NCBI GenBank assembly: GCA_023150295.1
Contig: JAKLLE010000009.1
Span: forward strand, 1 to 64,000
Direction of reading: 5' to 3'
Source: Giesbergeria sp.
GTDB lineage: Bacteria > Pseudomonadota > Gammaproteobacteria > Burkholderiales > Burkholderiaceae_C
Length of the DNA: 64,000 bases
Part shown: positions 50,099 to 60,036 of the stretch, one piece after another
Numbering within the stretch: the first letter of the stretch is position 1
Layout: every line of letters begins with the position of its first letter
Notes under the pieces: generated by a model
Told to the model about the DNA's origin: nothing
Seen by the model: only the letters and a program-made list of their open reading frames with translations
Database searches by the model: none
Program-made: the position numbers and the translations under genes

Positions 50099-51136
50099 TC
50101 AGTTGCGGAAGGGCCACAGGTGGAAGAAGCGGCGGATGCGCCGCCACACTTCGGCCAGGCCGTGCGGCTCGAACACCAGAAATCCGATGATCAAGAGGCC
50201 GAAGATGATGGTGCGCACTGGCGAGAGGAACACCGTGTATTCGGTGCTGTTGGGCAGCAAATCGAACACCAGCTTGAGCAGCTCGGGCACCATGGTCATG
50301 AACACCGCGCCCAGGATGCCGCCGAGGATGCTGCCCATGCCGCCGACGATGATGGCCGCGAGGAAGAAGATGGACATGAGCAGCGGAAAGCTCTCGGGCG
50401 TGACCACGCGGAAGAAGTAGGCCCACAGGCCCCCGGCCACGCCGGCATAGAACGACGACAGGCCGAACGACAGCAGCTTGTAGCGCAGCAGCGGAATGCC
50501 CAGCACCTCGGCCGAGATGTCGCGGTCGCGGATGGCGATGAAGGCCCGGCCGATGCGCGTGCGGAACAGGTTGGCCGCGCCCAGCAGCATGAGAATGGTG
50601 ACGGGCACGATCAGCCAGTAGAGGCGGAACGAGGTGTCGAGCGGCAGGCCGAACAGGCTGGCCGGCGGCACGCTCAGGCCGCCCGTGCCGCCGGTGAACT
50701 TCAGGTTGGCGAACAGGAAGTGCGCGATGAACGAGGCCGCTATGGTTGCGATCGCCAGGTACAGGCCCTTGACGCGCAGCGAGGGTACGCCCACGACGAT
50801 GCCGCCGAGCATGGCGACGAAGCCGCCCGCCAGGATGTTGAGCAGGAAGGGCGAGCCCACCTTGGCCTGCAGAATGGCGACGGTGTAGGCCCCCAGTCCC
50901 ATGAAGGCCGCCTGGCCCAGGCTCACCAGCCCGGTGTAGCCCGTGAGGATGTTGAGCCCCGTGGCGCTGGCCACGTTGATGCTGACCAGGCAGGCCAGAT
51001 AGAGCCAGTATTCGCTGGCGACAAAGGGGAACAGCACCAGCAACGCGGCGGCCACGGCCAGCCAGACCTTCTGCGTGCGCGAGTCGAACAGCGCCGCGTC
51101 GGCGACGTAGGTTTCCTTGAGGGTTCCGATGCGCAT
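50099..51136 (-). CDS. livM: Branched-chain amino-acid-type ABC permease (LivM-like)
   Basis: NILTGYTGLVSLGQAAFMGLGAYTVAIL ... GMGSILGGILGAVFMTMVPELL. Confidence 0.92.
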   Translation of the reverse strand: MRIGTLKETYVADAALFDSRTQKVWLAVAAALLVLFPFVASEYWLYLACLVSINVASATGLNILTGYTGLVSLGQAAFMGLGAYTVAILQAKVGSPFLLNILAGGFVAMLGGIVVGVPSLRVKGLYLAIATIAASFIAHFLFANLKFTGGTGGLSVPPASLFGLPLDTSFRLYWLIVPVTILMLLGAANLFRTRIGRAFIAIRDRDISAEVLGIPLLRYKLLSFGLSSFYAGVAGGLWAYFFRVVTPESFPLLMSIFFLAAIIVGGMGSILGGILGAVFMTMVPELLKLVFDLLPNSTEYTVFLSPVRTIIFGLLIIGFLVFEPHGLAEVWRRIRRFFHLWPFRN

Positions 51137-52026
51137 CAGAGTCTCTCTATCTCGTGGGTGCCGAACAGGCCGTAGGGGCGCAGCATGAGGATGCCGACCA
51201 GCACGATGAAGGTGGCCAGCAGCTTGTATTCACCGCCCAGGTAGGCGCCGGCCAAGGCCTCGACCAGGCCGATGCACAGGCCGCCGATGAGCGCGCCGAG
51301 CACGCTGTCCAGGCCGCCGACGATCACCACGACCAGCACGGACAGACCGAACACGCCCATGCTCGACGAGATGCCGCCGATCGATCCGACGATGATCCCG
51401 GAGATGGCCGCCAGCATGGCGGACGCCACCCAGGCCAGCGAGAACACGCGTGGCACGTTGATGCCCACCGAGTAGGCGGCGGCCTGGTCGCTGGCGGTGG
51501 CGCGCAGCGCCACGCCGCCGCGCCAGAAGCGGAACACCAGCAGCACGGCGGCGATGAACACCACCGCGATCACGGCGCCCCAGAACACCTTGGGCGCGAG
51601 GAAGGCATCGCCCACCATGATGGGTTGCGTGGGCATGAAGTCGGGCAGGCGGCGCTGGTCGGCGCTCCAGATCATCTCGACCAGGCCCACCAGCACCGAG
51701 GCCAGGCCCACGGTGACCATGAACACCGAGATGGGTGGCTCGCCCAGCAGCGGGCGGATCATGGTGCGCTCGATCACCGCGCCCAGCAGGCCGGTGCCGA
51801 GCACGGCGGCCGGAATGGCCAGCCACAGTGGCAGCGCCATCATGGAGGCAAAGGTGAAGAACAGGTAGGCGCCGACCATGAGCAGCTCGCCGATGGCGAT
51901 GTTGACCACGCGCGTGGCCTTGTAGACCATCACGAAGGCCAGCGCCGCCAGGGCGTAGAGGCCGCCGCTGGCGATGCCGGTGAGGCTGATTTCAAACAGA
52001 TAGGCCCAGTCGAAGTTCAGCATCAT
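51136..52026 (-). CDS. livH: Branched-chain amino-acid-type ABC permease (LivH-like)
   Basis: GIASGGLYALAALAFVMVYKATRVVNIAIGELLMVGAYLFF; start moved to MMLNFDWAYLF. Confidence 0.92.
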   Translation of the reverse strand: MMLNFDWAYLFEISLTGIASGGLYALAALAFVMVYKATRVVNIAIGELLMVGAYLFFTFASMMALPLWLAIPAAVLGTGLLGAVIERTMIRPLLGEPPISVFMVTVGLASVLVGLVEMIWSADQRRLPDFMPTQPIMVGDAFLAPKVFWGAVIAVVFIAAVLLVFRFWRGGVALRATASDQAAAYSVGINVPRVFSLAWVASAMLAAISGIIVGSIGGISSSMGVFGLSVLVVVIVGGLDSVLGALIGGLCIGLVEALAGAYLGGEYKLLATFIVLVGILMLRPYGLFGTHEIERL

Positions 52027-52883
52027 GCGGCTCCCTGTGCGCTGGTGGCGCCCGCCTGCAGCTTGCGGCGCAGGTCGCCCACGTCGCCCGAGCCGAGGTA
52101 GGCGCGGTTGACTTCGGGGTCGGCCTGTACCACGGCAGGCGTGCCCTGCGCGATGACCTGGCCGAAGTTGAGCACCACCACATGGTCGGACAGGTCCATC
52201 ACCATGCCCATGTCGTGCTCCACCATCAGCACCGTCACGCCCCATTCGGCGCGCACGTCGAGGATGAAGCGCGCCATGTCTTCGGTCTCTTCGCGGTTCA
52301 TACCTGCCACGGGCTCGTCGAGCATCAGGATCTCGGGCTGCATGGCCAGGGCGCGCGCCATTTCCACGCGCTTTTGCAGGCCGTAGGACAGGGCCGAGAC
52401 GGGCGCGTGGCGGATGTGGTCGATTTCGAGGAAGTCTATGATGCGCTCCTCGATGTCGCGGCGCAGTTCGGCCTCTTCGCGGCGCGCGCGGCCCAGGTAG
52501 AACAGCGCGTCGAACACGTTGGCCTTCAGGTGTGCATGGCGGCCGAGCTTGATGTTGTCGAGCACCGTCATGCCGCGGAACAGCGCGATGTTCTGGAAAC
52601 TCCGCCCCAGGCCCATGCGGGCGCGTTGCGGCGCGGGGATGCGCGTGATGTCCTGGCCCTTGAACCGGATGCTGCCGCCCGTCGGCCGGTAAAAGCCCGA
52701 GATGGTGTTGAACAGCGAGGTCTTGCCCGCGCCGTTGGGTCCGATCACGGCGGTGATGGAACCCGGCTGCACATCAAAGCTGACGCCAGTCAGTGCCTTC
52801 ACGCCGCCGAAGGCCAGCGTTACGCCGTCAACCTGCAGCAGGGGGGCGGCGGCCGGGGGGCCACCAGGGGTTTGTGTCGCCAT
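52023..52883 (-). CDS. livG: Branched-chain amino-acid-type ABC ATP-binding protein (LivG-like)
   Basis: VIGPNGAGKTSLFNTISGFYRPTGGSIRFKGQDITRIPAPQRARMGLGRSFQNIALF. Confidence 0.92.
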   Translation of the reverse strand: MATQTPGGPPAAAPLLQVDGVTLAFGGVKALTGVSFDVQPGSITAVIGPNGAGKTSLFNTISGFYRPTGGSIRFKGQDITRIPAPQRARMGLGRSFQNIALFRGMTVLDNIKLGRHAHLKANVFDALFYLGRARREEAELRRDIEERIIDFLEIDHIRHAPVSALSYGLQKRVEMARALAMQPEILMLDEPVAGMNREETEDMARFILDVRAEWGVTVLMVEHDMGMVMDLSDHVVVLNFGQVIAQGTPAVVQADPEVNRAYLGSGDVGDLRRKLQAGATSAQGAA

Positions 52884-52920
52884 CGGCTTGTATGCGGGTT
52901 TGTGCGAACCAAAAGAACAT

Positions 52921-52953
52921 CTACTTTTACGTAGACTGCCTACTCACGAGTAG
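52921..52953. promoter_or_regulatory. Tandem palindromic operator-like sites between livG and the divergent tetR
   Basis: CTACttttacGTAG (52921-52934) and CTACTCacGAGTAG (52940-52953). Confidence 0.55.
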
Positions 52954-53029
52954 ATTTTGGGTGCCACTCCCTATCCTGGCATTGGTGTTTTCCCGGTAAA
53001 TGACTTTGAACAGGCTCTAATAACGCCCC

Positions 53030-53761
53030 ATGACCAAAACCACCGCCGCTAGAAAGACCCGACCCCCGTCTGTCGCAGCGTCGCCGTGGGCAAGTGCGCC
53101 CGACCGCGAGCAGCAGCGCGAGGCCAAGCGCCAGGCCGTGCTGCAGGCGGCGGCGGAGTTGTTCAACGAGCGGGGCTTCCACGCCACCTCGCTCGACGAC
53201 ATCGCCGCGCGCCTGAACGTGAGCAAGCCCACGCTGTACTACTACGTGAAGAACAAGGACGAGATCCTGTTGCAGTGCGTCAGCCAGGGGCTGGAGATGA
53301 CGCTCGAAGGCATCGAGGCCTCGCGCCAGGCCGGGGGCAACGCGGTGGACCAGTTGCGCGCCTGCATGCAGGTGTATGCCGGCATCGTGACGCAGCCCTT
53401 TGGCATGTGCCTGATCCGCGTCGGCGACGAAGAGGTGCCCGAGCCCAGCCGCACGGAGCTGCGCCGCATGAAGTCCGAGATCGACCACGCCTTCCGGCGC
53501 CTGGTGGCCCAGGGGGTGGAGGAAGGCTCGCTCGCGCCCTGCGACCCGAAGATGAGCGCTTTCGTGATCGCCGGAGCCCTCAGCTGGATCGGCCGCTGGT
53601 ACCAGCCGGGCGGCGACTACACGCCCGAGCAGATCGCACAGCAGTGCATCGCGACGCTGTGCGATGGGGTGCTGCGGCGGGTGGAGGCGCCGGCGAGTGT
53701 GGCGCCGAAAGCGCCACGCAGATCGCGACGCTCATCCAACGCGATGGCGCCTGAGAGCTGA
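53030..53761 (+). CDS. TetR-family regulator
   Basis: KRQAVLQAAAELFNERGFHATSLDDIAARLNVSKPTLYYYVKNKDEILLQC. Confidence 0.93.
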   Translation: MTKTTAARKTRPPSVAASPWASAPDREQQREAKRQAVLQAAAELFNERGFHATSLDDIAARLNVSKPTLYYYVKNKDEILLQCVSQGLEMTLEGIEASRQAGGNAVDQLRACMQVYAGIVTQPFGMCLIRVGDEEVPEPSRTELRRMKSEIDHAFRRLVAQGVEEGSLAPCDPKMSAFVIAGALSWIGRWYQPGGDYTPEQIAQQCIATLCDGVLRRVEAPASVAPKAPRRSRRSSNAMAPES

Positions 53762-53771
53762 GGCGGCGTTG

Positions 53772-55049
53772 TCAGGATGCGCCAGAGCCGGGCGATGGCG
53801 CGGTCATTGATAGGGCATTGCGGCAATGCCGTTCAAAAATCTGCCCCATGGCGTCCAACAGCGCCCGTTCGGGTGCGGTGGGCTGGATCTGTTGATCAAT
53901 CTGGGCGCGTACCTTGGCCCACACGGCTGGCAATGCCGTGGCCAGGGTGCGTAATGCCTTGAGCGTTTCGGGCAGGCGGAATCCGCAGTCGGTGCACAGG
54001 GCTTCCCATGAATGGTGGCCCACGGCGTCGAAGCTGTCTTCGTCTCCGATGAAAAGCGCCAGCCCGGTGTCGCCATAGGCGCGCACGCTCAGCAGGTCGT
54101 AGAACGGCGCCAGGCGGTAGCCCTGGTCGTCTATCAAGACCGACAGGTTCTTGGCATGGGCATCGGCGTTGCCAATCAGGTAGTTGAACATCACCCAGCG
54201 CTGGAGTTGCAGCATGTCGCCGCCCGGAATGTGCAGTCTGCGCAGTGCATGCACCAGCTTGGCGATGCTGACGAGACCGCCCATGCGTTCGTACTTCCAG
54301 CCCGCGCCGTGGCCCAGCAACTGGCAGCCATCAATTTGGTGCAGGCCCACGATGTTGCCTGCCACCACCCTGCGGTCGTAGCGTTCCACCATATAGACCG
54401 CGTCGGGCACCCGCAGCAGCCACGTTGCGGGCACGGGAAGCTTTAGTGCCCGCGCCAGTTGCATGCAGGCAAATTCGTTGATGGCGCTGGGTGTGTAGCG
54501 TGTCTGGCGCGTGTCGGGCTTGAGGATGTGTGTGGTGGGCGATTGCCCCACACTCTCGAACAGTTGCAGCGTTTTGCTGTCCAGGCGCAGGCCCATCTTG
54601 TCTTGTGCGCCCGCCAGAGACATGGTGGTGCTTGTGTTGGACACCAGCAGTGGTGTTTGTGCACGGGTTGCCAGACGCTGGCTCAGCGCCTCGTAGGGCA
54701 ATGGGGTGTATTGCTGCAGGAGCTGGGGTCGCGCATCGGGTGGCAGGAGAGACAGCACACCAGGCAGCTCTGCCCCCAGCTTGCCGAGCACCTCGAAGTA
54801 CGACGCACCGCGCAACTGCAGCGCGGCCATGATGTCGTCCAGTGCCTCGCCCTCGGGCAGCAGGTTTTCAAAGAAGTGTCGTACCAGCGCGCCGGTGTAG
54901 CGAGCCGGTGCCAGCGCAAACTGCGGCGCCAAGACAAAGCCGCCTGGCTGTTGGAGCCATTCGGTGTCGTACTCGAAGAAATAGTCTCCTGCCGAATGGC
55001 CAAACCATCCCATGGGCCGTGCATTGGCCCATACGCGCAATCGGATCAT
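53772..55049 (-). CDS. hipA: HipA-family kinase toxin
   Basis: LVSNTSTTMSLAGAQDKMGLRLD ... NYLIGNADAHAKNLSVLIDDQGYRLAPFYDLLSV. Confidence 0.93.
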   Translation of the reverse strand: MIRLRVWANARPMGWFGHSAGDYFFEYDTEWLQQPGGFVLAPQFALAPARYTGALVRHFFENLLPEGEALDDIMAALQLRGASYFEVLGKLGAELPGVLSLLPPDARPQLLQQYTPLPYEALSQRLATRAQTPLLVSNTSTTMSLAGAQDKMGLRLDSKTLQLFESVGQSPTTHILKPDTRQTRYTPSAINEFACMQLARALKLPVPATWLLRVPDAVYMVERYDRRVVAGNIVGLHQIDGCQLLGHGAGWKYERMGGLVSIAKLVHALRRLHIPGGDMLQLQRWVMFNYLIGNADAHAKNLSVLIDDQGYRLAPFYDLLSVRAYGDTGLALFIGDEDSFDAVGHHSWEALCTDCGFRLPETLKALRTLATALPAVWAKVRAQIDQQIQPTAPERALLDAMGQIFERHCRNALSMTAPSPGSGAS

Positions 55050-55351
55050 GGGGCAGGTTCCTTCGGCGGTGGGCCCAGAACCAAAGTGGGAATGTCGATT
55101 TTCCCTGTCTTCACGCTCTCTGCTGGTACCGTCGTAGGCCAGCGGTTCACTTCCAACGACAGCCCCAGGCCTTGTACCAGCAGCAGCAGCTTGCCCAGCG
55201 AACAGCGCTCGGGGGCGCTTTCGGCGTCGCGGATAAACGAAGGGCTGACGTTGCACACGGCGGCGGCCTGTGAGCGGGACAGGCCCTGTCGCTTGCGTTC
55301 GGCCTGCAGGCGCTCGGCCAAGGTAGGCAGGGTGTCGGGTGTGATATGCAC
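55046..55351 (-). CDS. hipB: HipB-like XRE antitoxin (GTG start)
   Basis: LAERLQAERKRQGLSRSQAAAVCNVSPSFIRDAESAPERCSLGKLLLLVQGLGLSLEV; ATGA overlap with hipA. Confidence 0.88.
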   Translation of the reverse strand: MHITPDTLPTLAERLQAERKRQGLSRSQAAAVCNVSPSFIRDAESAPERCSLGKLLLLVQGLGLSLEVNRWPTTVPAESVKTGKIDIPTLVLGPPPKEPAP

Positions 55352-55357
55352 GGTTTG

Positions 55358-55470
55358 ACCTTTTAAGGGTAATTAAAGCATGGGTTGCTCTATCATGGGT
55401 CAAAATTGTCCCTTAAGGGTCAATTGGCTAGGTTTCCTCCGCATGCGTGTCGAAAATGTCCCTATGGGAG
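55358..55470. promoter_or_regulatory. hipBA operator-like palindromes
   Basis: ACCTTTTAAGGGT (55358-55370), TTGTCCCTTAAGGGTCAA (55407-55424), TGTCCCTATGGGAGCA (around 55457-55472). Confidence 0.6.
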
Positions 55471-55565
55471 CAAAACAGAGGCACTACAACAGACGGGCTG
55501 CTGGTGCGCAGCGGATGGTCTTGTCGTATTTTGACCCCCAGCGCTTTCTGGATAAGCGCTGGTAG

Positions 55566-56018
55566 CTATTGATTTGATAGTGTTTTGGCGTGCTGGTGGC
55601 TGTCGCCTGCGGCTGCCAGGTCGTCCAGGATGGGGCACTCCGGCCGCTGGTCGCCATGGCAGCACTGCACCAGCGACTGCAGCGTGCGCTGCATGGCCTG
55701 CATGGCGGCGATGCGTTCGGCCAGGTCGTCGATGTGGGCCTGGGCGATGCGCTTGACCTGGCTGCTGGCGCGGGCCTGGTTTTGCCACAGGCCCATCAGT
55801 TCGCGGATTTCTTCCATCGAGAAGCCCAGGCTGCGCGCGCGGCCGATGAAGCGCAGCGCGTGCACGTCGGCCTCGGTGTACTGGCGGTAGCCGCTGTCGG
55901 TGCGGACCACGTGGGGCAGCAGGCCCAGCGATTCGTAGTGGCGCACCATGCGCGCCGACACACCAGCGCGGCGCGCGGCCTCGCCGATAACCACCGGCCA
56001 GCCCTGCCCGGTGGTCAT
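55566..56018 (-). CDS. cueR: CueR-like MerR-family copper regulator
   Basis: VIGEAARRAGVSARMVRHYESLGLLPHVVRTDSGYRQYTEADVHALRFIGRARSLGFSMEEIRELMGLW. Confidence 0.88.
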   Translation of the reverse strand: MTTGQGWPVVIGEAARRAGVSARMVRHYESLGLLPHVVRTDSGYRQYTEADVHALRFIGRARSLGFSMEEIRELMGLWQNQARASSQVKRIAQAHIDDLAERIAAMQAMQRTLQSLVQCCHGDQRPECPILDDLAAAGDSHQHAKTLSNQ

Positions 56019-56212
56019 GGCGTGACCGGGTAGCCTTCTTCGGCGATGGCGGCGGCCAGGGCCTCGCGCGGCTGGCCGCTGTCCACGTCCACGCGGTTTT
56101 GTGCGCGGTCGATGCGGACCTGGGCCTGGGGGTCGAGCTGCTGGATGGCGTTGGTGACGGCGCGCTCGCAGTGGCCGCAGGTCATGCCCTGGACTTGGAA
56201 TTGGTATTGCAT
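56015..56212 (-). CDS. copZ: CopZ-like heavy-metal-associated (HMA) protein
   Basis: MQYQFQVQGMTCGHCERAVTNAIQQLDPQAQVRIDRAQNRVDV. Confidence 0.9.
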   Translation of the reverse strand: MQYQFQVQGMTCGHCERAVTNAIQQLDPQAQVRIDRAQNRVDVDSGQPREALAAAIAEEGYPVTP

Positions 56213-56252
56213 GTGGTTCTCCGGGTGAAGTGGTTGATGGGGGCAATGGTGA

Positions 56253-56273
56253 ACCTTAACACCGTGGCAAGGT
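56253..56273. promoter_or_regulatory. CueR-type operator for copZ-cueR
   Basis: ACCTTAACACCGTGGCAAGGT. Confidence 0.75.
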
Positions 56274-56331
56274 CAACCCCGCGCTGCCCGATGGCCTTGC
56301 TGCGGTTATGGTGGATGCCGATTTGCGCTTG

Positions 56332-56352
56332 ACCTTGCCATGATGTCAAGGA
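56332..56352. promoter_or_regulatory. CueR-type operator for copA
   Basis: ACCTTGCCATGATGTCAAGGA. Confidence 0.7.
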
Positions 56353-56366
56353 TTACGGTAGAGCCC

Positions 56367-58682
56367 ATGAACACCTCCCTCCCCACCCCCTCCGAGCCGC
56401 ACGCGCTGGACCTGTCCATCGGCGGCATGACCTGCGCCAGTTGCGTGGGCCGTGTCGAGCGCGCGTTGCGCAAGGTGCCCGGCGTGCAGGACGCCACCGT
56501 GAACCTGGCCACCGAGTCGGCGCGCGTCCAGTTCGCCACGCCCGAGGGCGGGGATGCCGCCATGGACGCGCTCTTGCGCCGGGCGGTGCGCAACGCGGGC
56601 TACGAGCCGCTCACGCCCGCTGCCAGCGCGGCGCGCGACGATGATGCTTCGCCCTGGGCGGGCTTCGCGCCGGTGGCCATCGGGCTGCTGCTCTCGGCGC
56701 CGCTGGTGCTGCCCATGCTGGGCGACCTGTTTGGCGCGCACTGGATGCTGCCCGCCTGGGTGCAGTTTGTGTTGGCCACGCCGGTGCAGTTTGTCCTGGG
56801 CGCGCGCTTTTACAAGGCGGGCTGGCATGCGGCCAGGGCCCTGTCGGGCAATATGGACCTGCTCGTGGCCATTGGCACCAGCGCGGGCTGGGGGCTGTCG
56901 GTGTGGCTGTGGCTCACGGCGCACGCCGGGCACACGCCGCATTTGTATTTCGAGGCTTCGGCCGTGGTGGTCACGCTGGTGCTGCTGGGCAAGTGGCTGG
57001 AATCCCGCGCCAAGCGCCAGACGACGGCGGCCATCCGCGCGCTGCACGGCCTGCGGCCGGACGTGGCGCACCTTTTGGCGAAGGGTGGCGAGGTGGACGT
57101 GCCCATCGCCGAGGTGATGGCGGGCGACCGCCTGGTGGTGCGCCCGGGCGAGCGCCTGCCGGTCGATGGCGTGCTGCTTGAAGGGCAGACGCAGGTGGAC
57201 GAATCCATGCTCACCGGCGAGCCGCTGCCGGTGGCCAAGGAGCCGGGTGCGCAGGTGACGGGCGGCTCGATCAACGGCGAGGGCCGCATCGTGCTGGAGG
57301 TGCGCGCCGTGGGGGCCGAGACGGTGCTCTCGCGCATCATCCGCCTGGTGGAGGGCGCGCAGGCCGCCAAGGCGCCGATCCAGCGCCTGGTGGATCAGGT
57401 CTCCAGCGTGTTCGTGCCTGTGGTGCTGCTGATTGCCCTGGCCACGCTGCTGGGCTGGCTGTGGGCGGGCGTGGGTGCCGAGACGGCGCTGATCCGCGCC
57501 GTGGCGGTGCTGGTGATTGCCTGCCCCTGCGCGCTGGGGTTGGCCACGCCCGCCGCCATCATGGCGGGCACGGGGGTGGCGGCGGAGCACGGCATCCTCA
57601 TCAAGGACGCGCAGGCGCTGGAGCTGGCGCACAAGGTCGATACCGTGGCCTTCGACAAGACCGGCACGCTGACCGTGGGCCAGCCCCGGCTGGCGGCACT
57701 GGTGGTGGTGCCGGGGCTGGATGAGGCCGCTGTGCTGCGCGACGCCGCCAGCCTGCAGAGCGGCAGCGAGCACCCGCTGGCGCGCGCCGTGGTGCAGGCC
57801 GCGCGCGACCAGGGCCTGGAGCCGCCCGCGCCCGACGCCGTGCGTGCCGTGCCGGGCCGGGGCAGCGACGGCGAGGTGCAGGGCCGCAGCTACCTGCTGG
57901 GCAGCCTGCGCTGGATGGAAGAGCTGGGCGTGGCGCTGGGCCCGCTGGCCGAGCGTGCGCGCACGCTGCAGGACGGGGGCGCCACGGTGTCGGCCCTGGT
58001 GCAGCGCACGGGCCAGGGGTTGGAGCTGCAAGCGCTGATGGCCTTTGGCGACGAACCCAAGCCCGGCGCGCGCGAGGCGCTGGCGCAGTTGCGCGCGCGC
58101 GGCATCCGCACGGTGATGATCTCGGGCGACAACCGGGGCGCCGCCCTGGCCATGGCGCAGCGCCTGGGGCTGGACGCCCAGGACGTGCGCGCCGAGGTGC
58201 TGCCGGGCGACAAGGCCGCGCAGGTGGTGGCGTTGCAGCAGGGCGAGGGCGGGCTGGGTGATGAGCGCCGCCGGGCCGCCCCAAGGCGCGGAGGCCCCCC
58301 TGGGGGGCAGCGACCCAGCGCAGCGGCGGAGCGTGGGGGCCACATTGTTGCCATGGTGGGCGATGGCGTAAACGACGCCCCGGCCTTGGCCGCGGCGGAC
58401 GTGGGCATGGCCATGGGCAATGGCACCGACGTGGCCATGCACGCCGCGGGCATCACGCTGATGCGTGGCGACCCCAAGCTGGTGGCGGCCGCGCTGGACA
58501 TCTCGCACCGCACCGTGGCCAAGATCCGGCAGAACCTGTTCTGGGCCTTTGCCTACAACGTGGCGGGCATTCCGTTGGCGGCGTTGGGCTACCTGAACCC
58601 GGTGGTGGCGGGCGCGGCCATGGCGCTCAGCTCAGTCAGCGTGATGACCAATGCGCTGCTGCTGCGACGCTGGAAGCCTTGA
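56367..58682 (+). CDS. copA: Copper-translocating P-type ATPase CopA with an in-frame repeat-derived insertion
   Basis: [86 protein letters not shown]. Confidence 0.93.
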   Translation: MNTSLPTPSEPHALDLSIGGMTCASCVGRVERALRKVPGVQDATVNLATESARVQFATPEGGDAAMDALLRRAVRNAGYEPLTPAASAARDDDASPWAGFAPVAIGLLLSAPLVLPMLGDLFGAHWMLPAWVQFVLATPVQFVLGARFYKAGWHAARALSGNMDLLVAIGTSAGWGLSVWLWLTAHAGHTPHLYFEASAVVVTLVLLGKWLESRAKRQTTAAIRALHGLRPDVAHLLAKGGEVDVPIAEVMAGDRLVVRPGERLPVDGVLLEGQTQVDESMLTGEPLPVAKEPGAQVTGGSINGEGRIVLEVRAVGAETVLSRIIRLVEGAQAAKAPIQRLVDQVSSVFVPVVLLIALATLLGWLWAGVGAETALIRAVAVLVIACPCALGLATPAAIMAGTGVAAEHGILIKDAQALELAHKVDTVAFDKTGTLTVGQPRLAALVVVPGLDEAAVLRDAASLQSGSEHPLARAVVQAARDQGLEPPAPDAVRAVPGRGSDGEVQGRSYLLGSLRWMEELGVALGPLAERARTLQDGGATVSALVQRTGQGLELQALMAFGDEPKPGAREALAQLRARGIRTVMISGDNRGAALAMAQRLGLDAQDVRAEVLPGDKAAQVVALQQGEGGLGDERRRAAPRRGGPPGGQRPSAAAERGGHIVAMVGDGVNDAPALAAADVGMAMGNGTDVAMHAAGITLMRGDPKLVAAALDISHRTVAKIRQNLFWAFAYNVAGIPLAALGYLNPVVAGAAMALSSVSVMTNALLLRRWKP

Positions 58683-58689
58683 GTTTTCG

Positions 58690-58752
58690 AAAGAAATTGG
58701 CCTCTGGCGCTTATACAGAAAGCGCGAGTAGCTATTAAAAAGATAGCAAATT
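58690..58752. repeat. Dispersed palindromic repeat family (GCTATnnnAATAGCTACTnGCGCTTnnnATAAGCGC); intergenic representative
   Basis: GGCGCTTATACAGAAAGCGCGAGTAGCTATTAAAAAGATAGCAAATTT; further copies near 26368-26430, 32480-32515, 40255-40305, 44383-44440, 55540-55585. Confidence 0.7.
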
Positions 58753-58800
58753 TCCGATGTGCCGCGCTGCGCAAGAGACACCCACGGCTACCATGGGCGC

Positions 58801-60036
58801 ATGTCGCCCGCGTCCCCCGCCGTTTCACCAGGCCCTGCCCGCTGGGTGGCCGTGGCGCTGGCCTTGTCGCTGGGGGCGGCGGTGTCGCTGGGTATCACGC
58901 GCTTTGCCTATGCGCTGCTGCTGCCGCCCATGCGTGCCGACCTTGGGTGGTCGTACACCTTGGCCGGGGCCATGAACACCGTCAACGCCCTGGGCTACCT
59001 GCTGGGCGCGCTGGCCACGCCGGCGCTGCTGCGCCGCTGGTCGCCGGGGGCTTTGCTGCTGGGTGGCTCGGTGCTGGCTACGCTGTTCATGGGGCTGTGC
59101 GGGTTTTTTCTGGACGCCGCACCCCTGTTGCTGCAGCGCCTGCTGGCGGGTGTGGCCAGCGCCTTCATGTTCATCACCGGCGGGCTGATGGCGGCGCGCC
59201 TGGGCGCGCTGGATGCCCGGCGCAGTGCGCTGCTGCTGGGCCTGTACTACGGCGGTACGGGCTGGGGCATCAGCCTGTCGGCACTGCTGGTGCCTGCCGT
59301 GTTGCAGGCTGCTTCGGAGCCGCATGCCTGGACGTGGGCGTGGTGGGCGCTGGCACTGGCCTGTGCGGCGGCCACGGTGCTGTTGGTGTGGCCGGTGCGG
59401 GTGCTGCGGCGCTTGGATGCGGCGGCAGCAGTGGCGCCTGCGGCGGCATCGGCTGCCGCGATGGCGGGTGTGGCTGCGCGGGTTTTCAGGGTGCGTGATT
59501 TTGGGCCTGCGCTGGCGGGTTATGCCATGTTTGGCGTGGGCTATATCGGCTACATGACCTTTGTGGTGGCCTTGTTGCGCGCGCAGGGCGTGGGCGGCGG
59601 GGCGGTGACGCTGTTCTATGCGCTGCTGGGCCTGGCGGTGGTGCTGTCCTCGCGCATCTGGGCGGGCCTGCTGGACCGCCAGCGCGGCGGTGGGGCACTG
59701 GCGCGGCTCAATGCCCTGCTGGGCGTGGCCACGGTGCTGCCCGCGCTGACCTCGGCCTGGCCGGTGGCGCTGGCCTCGGGGCTGCTGTTTGGCGGGGTGT
59801 TTCTATCGGTGGTGGCATCGACCACGGCGCTGGTGCGGCACAACCTGCCCGCCTCGCAGTGGGCGGCAGGTATCAGTGCCTTCACCATCGTGTTTGCGGC
59901 CGGGCAGATCGTGGGGCCCACGGTGGTGGGCTGGATCGCTGACGGCCCTGGCGGCCTGGCGCGCGGCCTGGTGTTCTCGGCCGCCGCGCTGTGGCTGGGC
60001 GCGCTACTGGCAGTGCGCCAGAAGCCGCTTACTTGA
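58801..60036 (+). CDS. YbfB/YjiJ-family MFS transporter
   Basis: SLGAAVSLGITRFAYALLLPPMRADLGWSYTLAGAMNTVNALGYLLGALATPALLRR. Confidence 0.88.
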   Translation: MSPASPAVSPGPARWVAVALALSLGAAVSLGITRFAYALLLPPMRADLGWSYTLAGAMNTVNALGYLLGALATPALLRRWSPGALLLGGSVLATLFMGLCGFFLDAAPLLLQRLLAGVASAFMFITGGLMAARLGALDARRSALLLGLYYGGTGWGISLSALLVPAVLQAASEPHAWTWAWWALALACAAATVLLVWPVRVLRRLDAAAAVAPAAASAAAMAGVAARVFRVRDFGPALAGYAMFGVGYIGYMTFVVALLRAQGVGGGAVTLFYALLGLAVVLSSRIWAGLLDRQRGGGALARLNALLGVATVLPALTSAWPVALASGLLFGGVFLSVVASTTALVRHNLPASQWAAGISAFTIVFAAGQIVGPTVVGWIADGPGGLARGLVFSAAALWLGALLAVRQKPLT

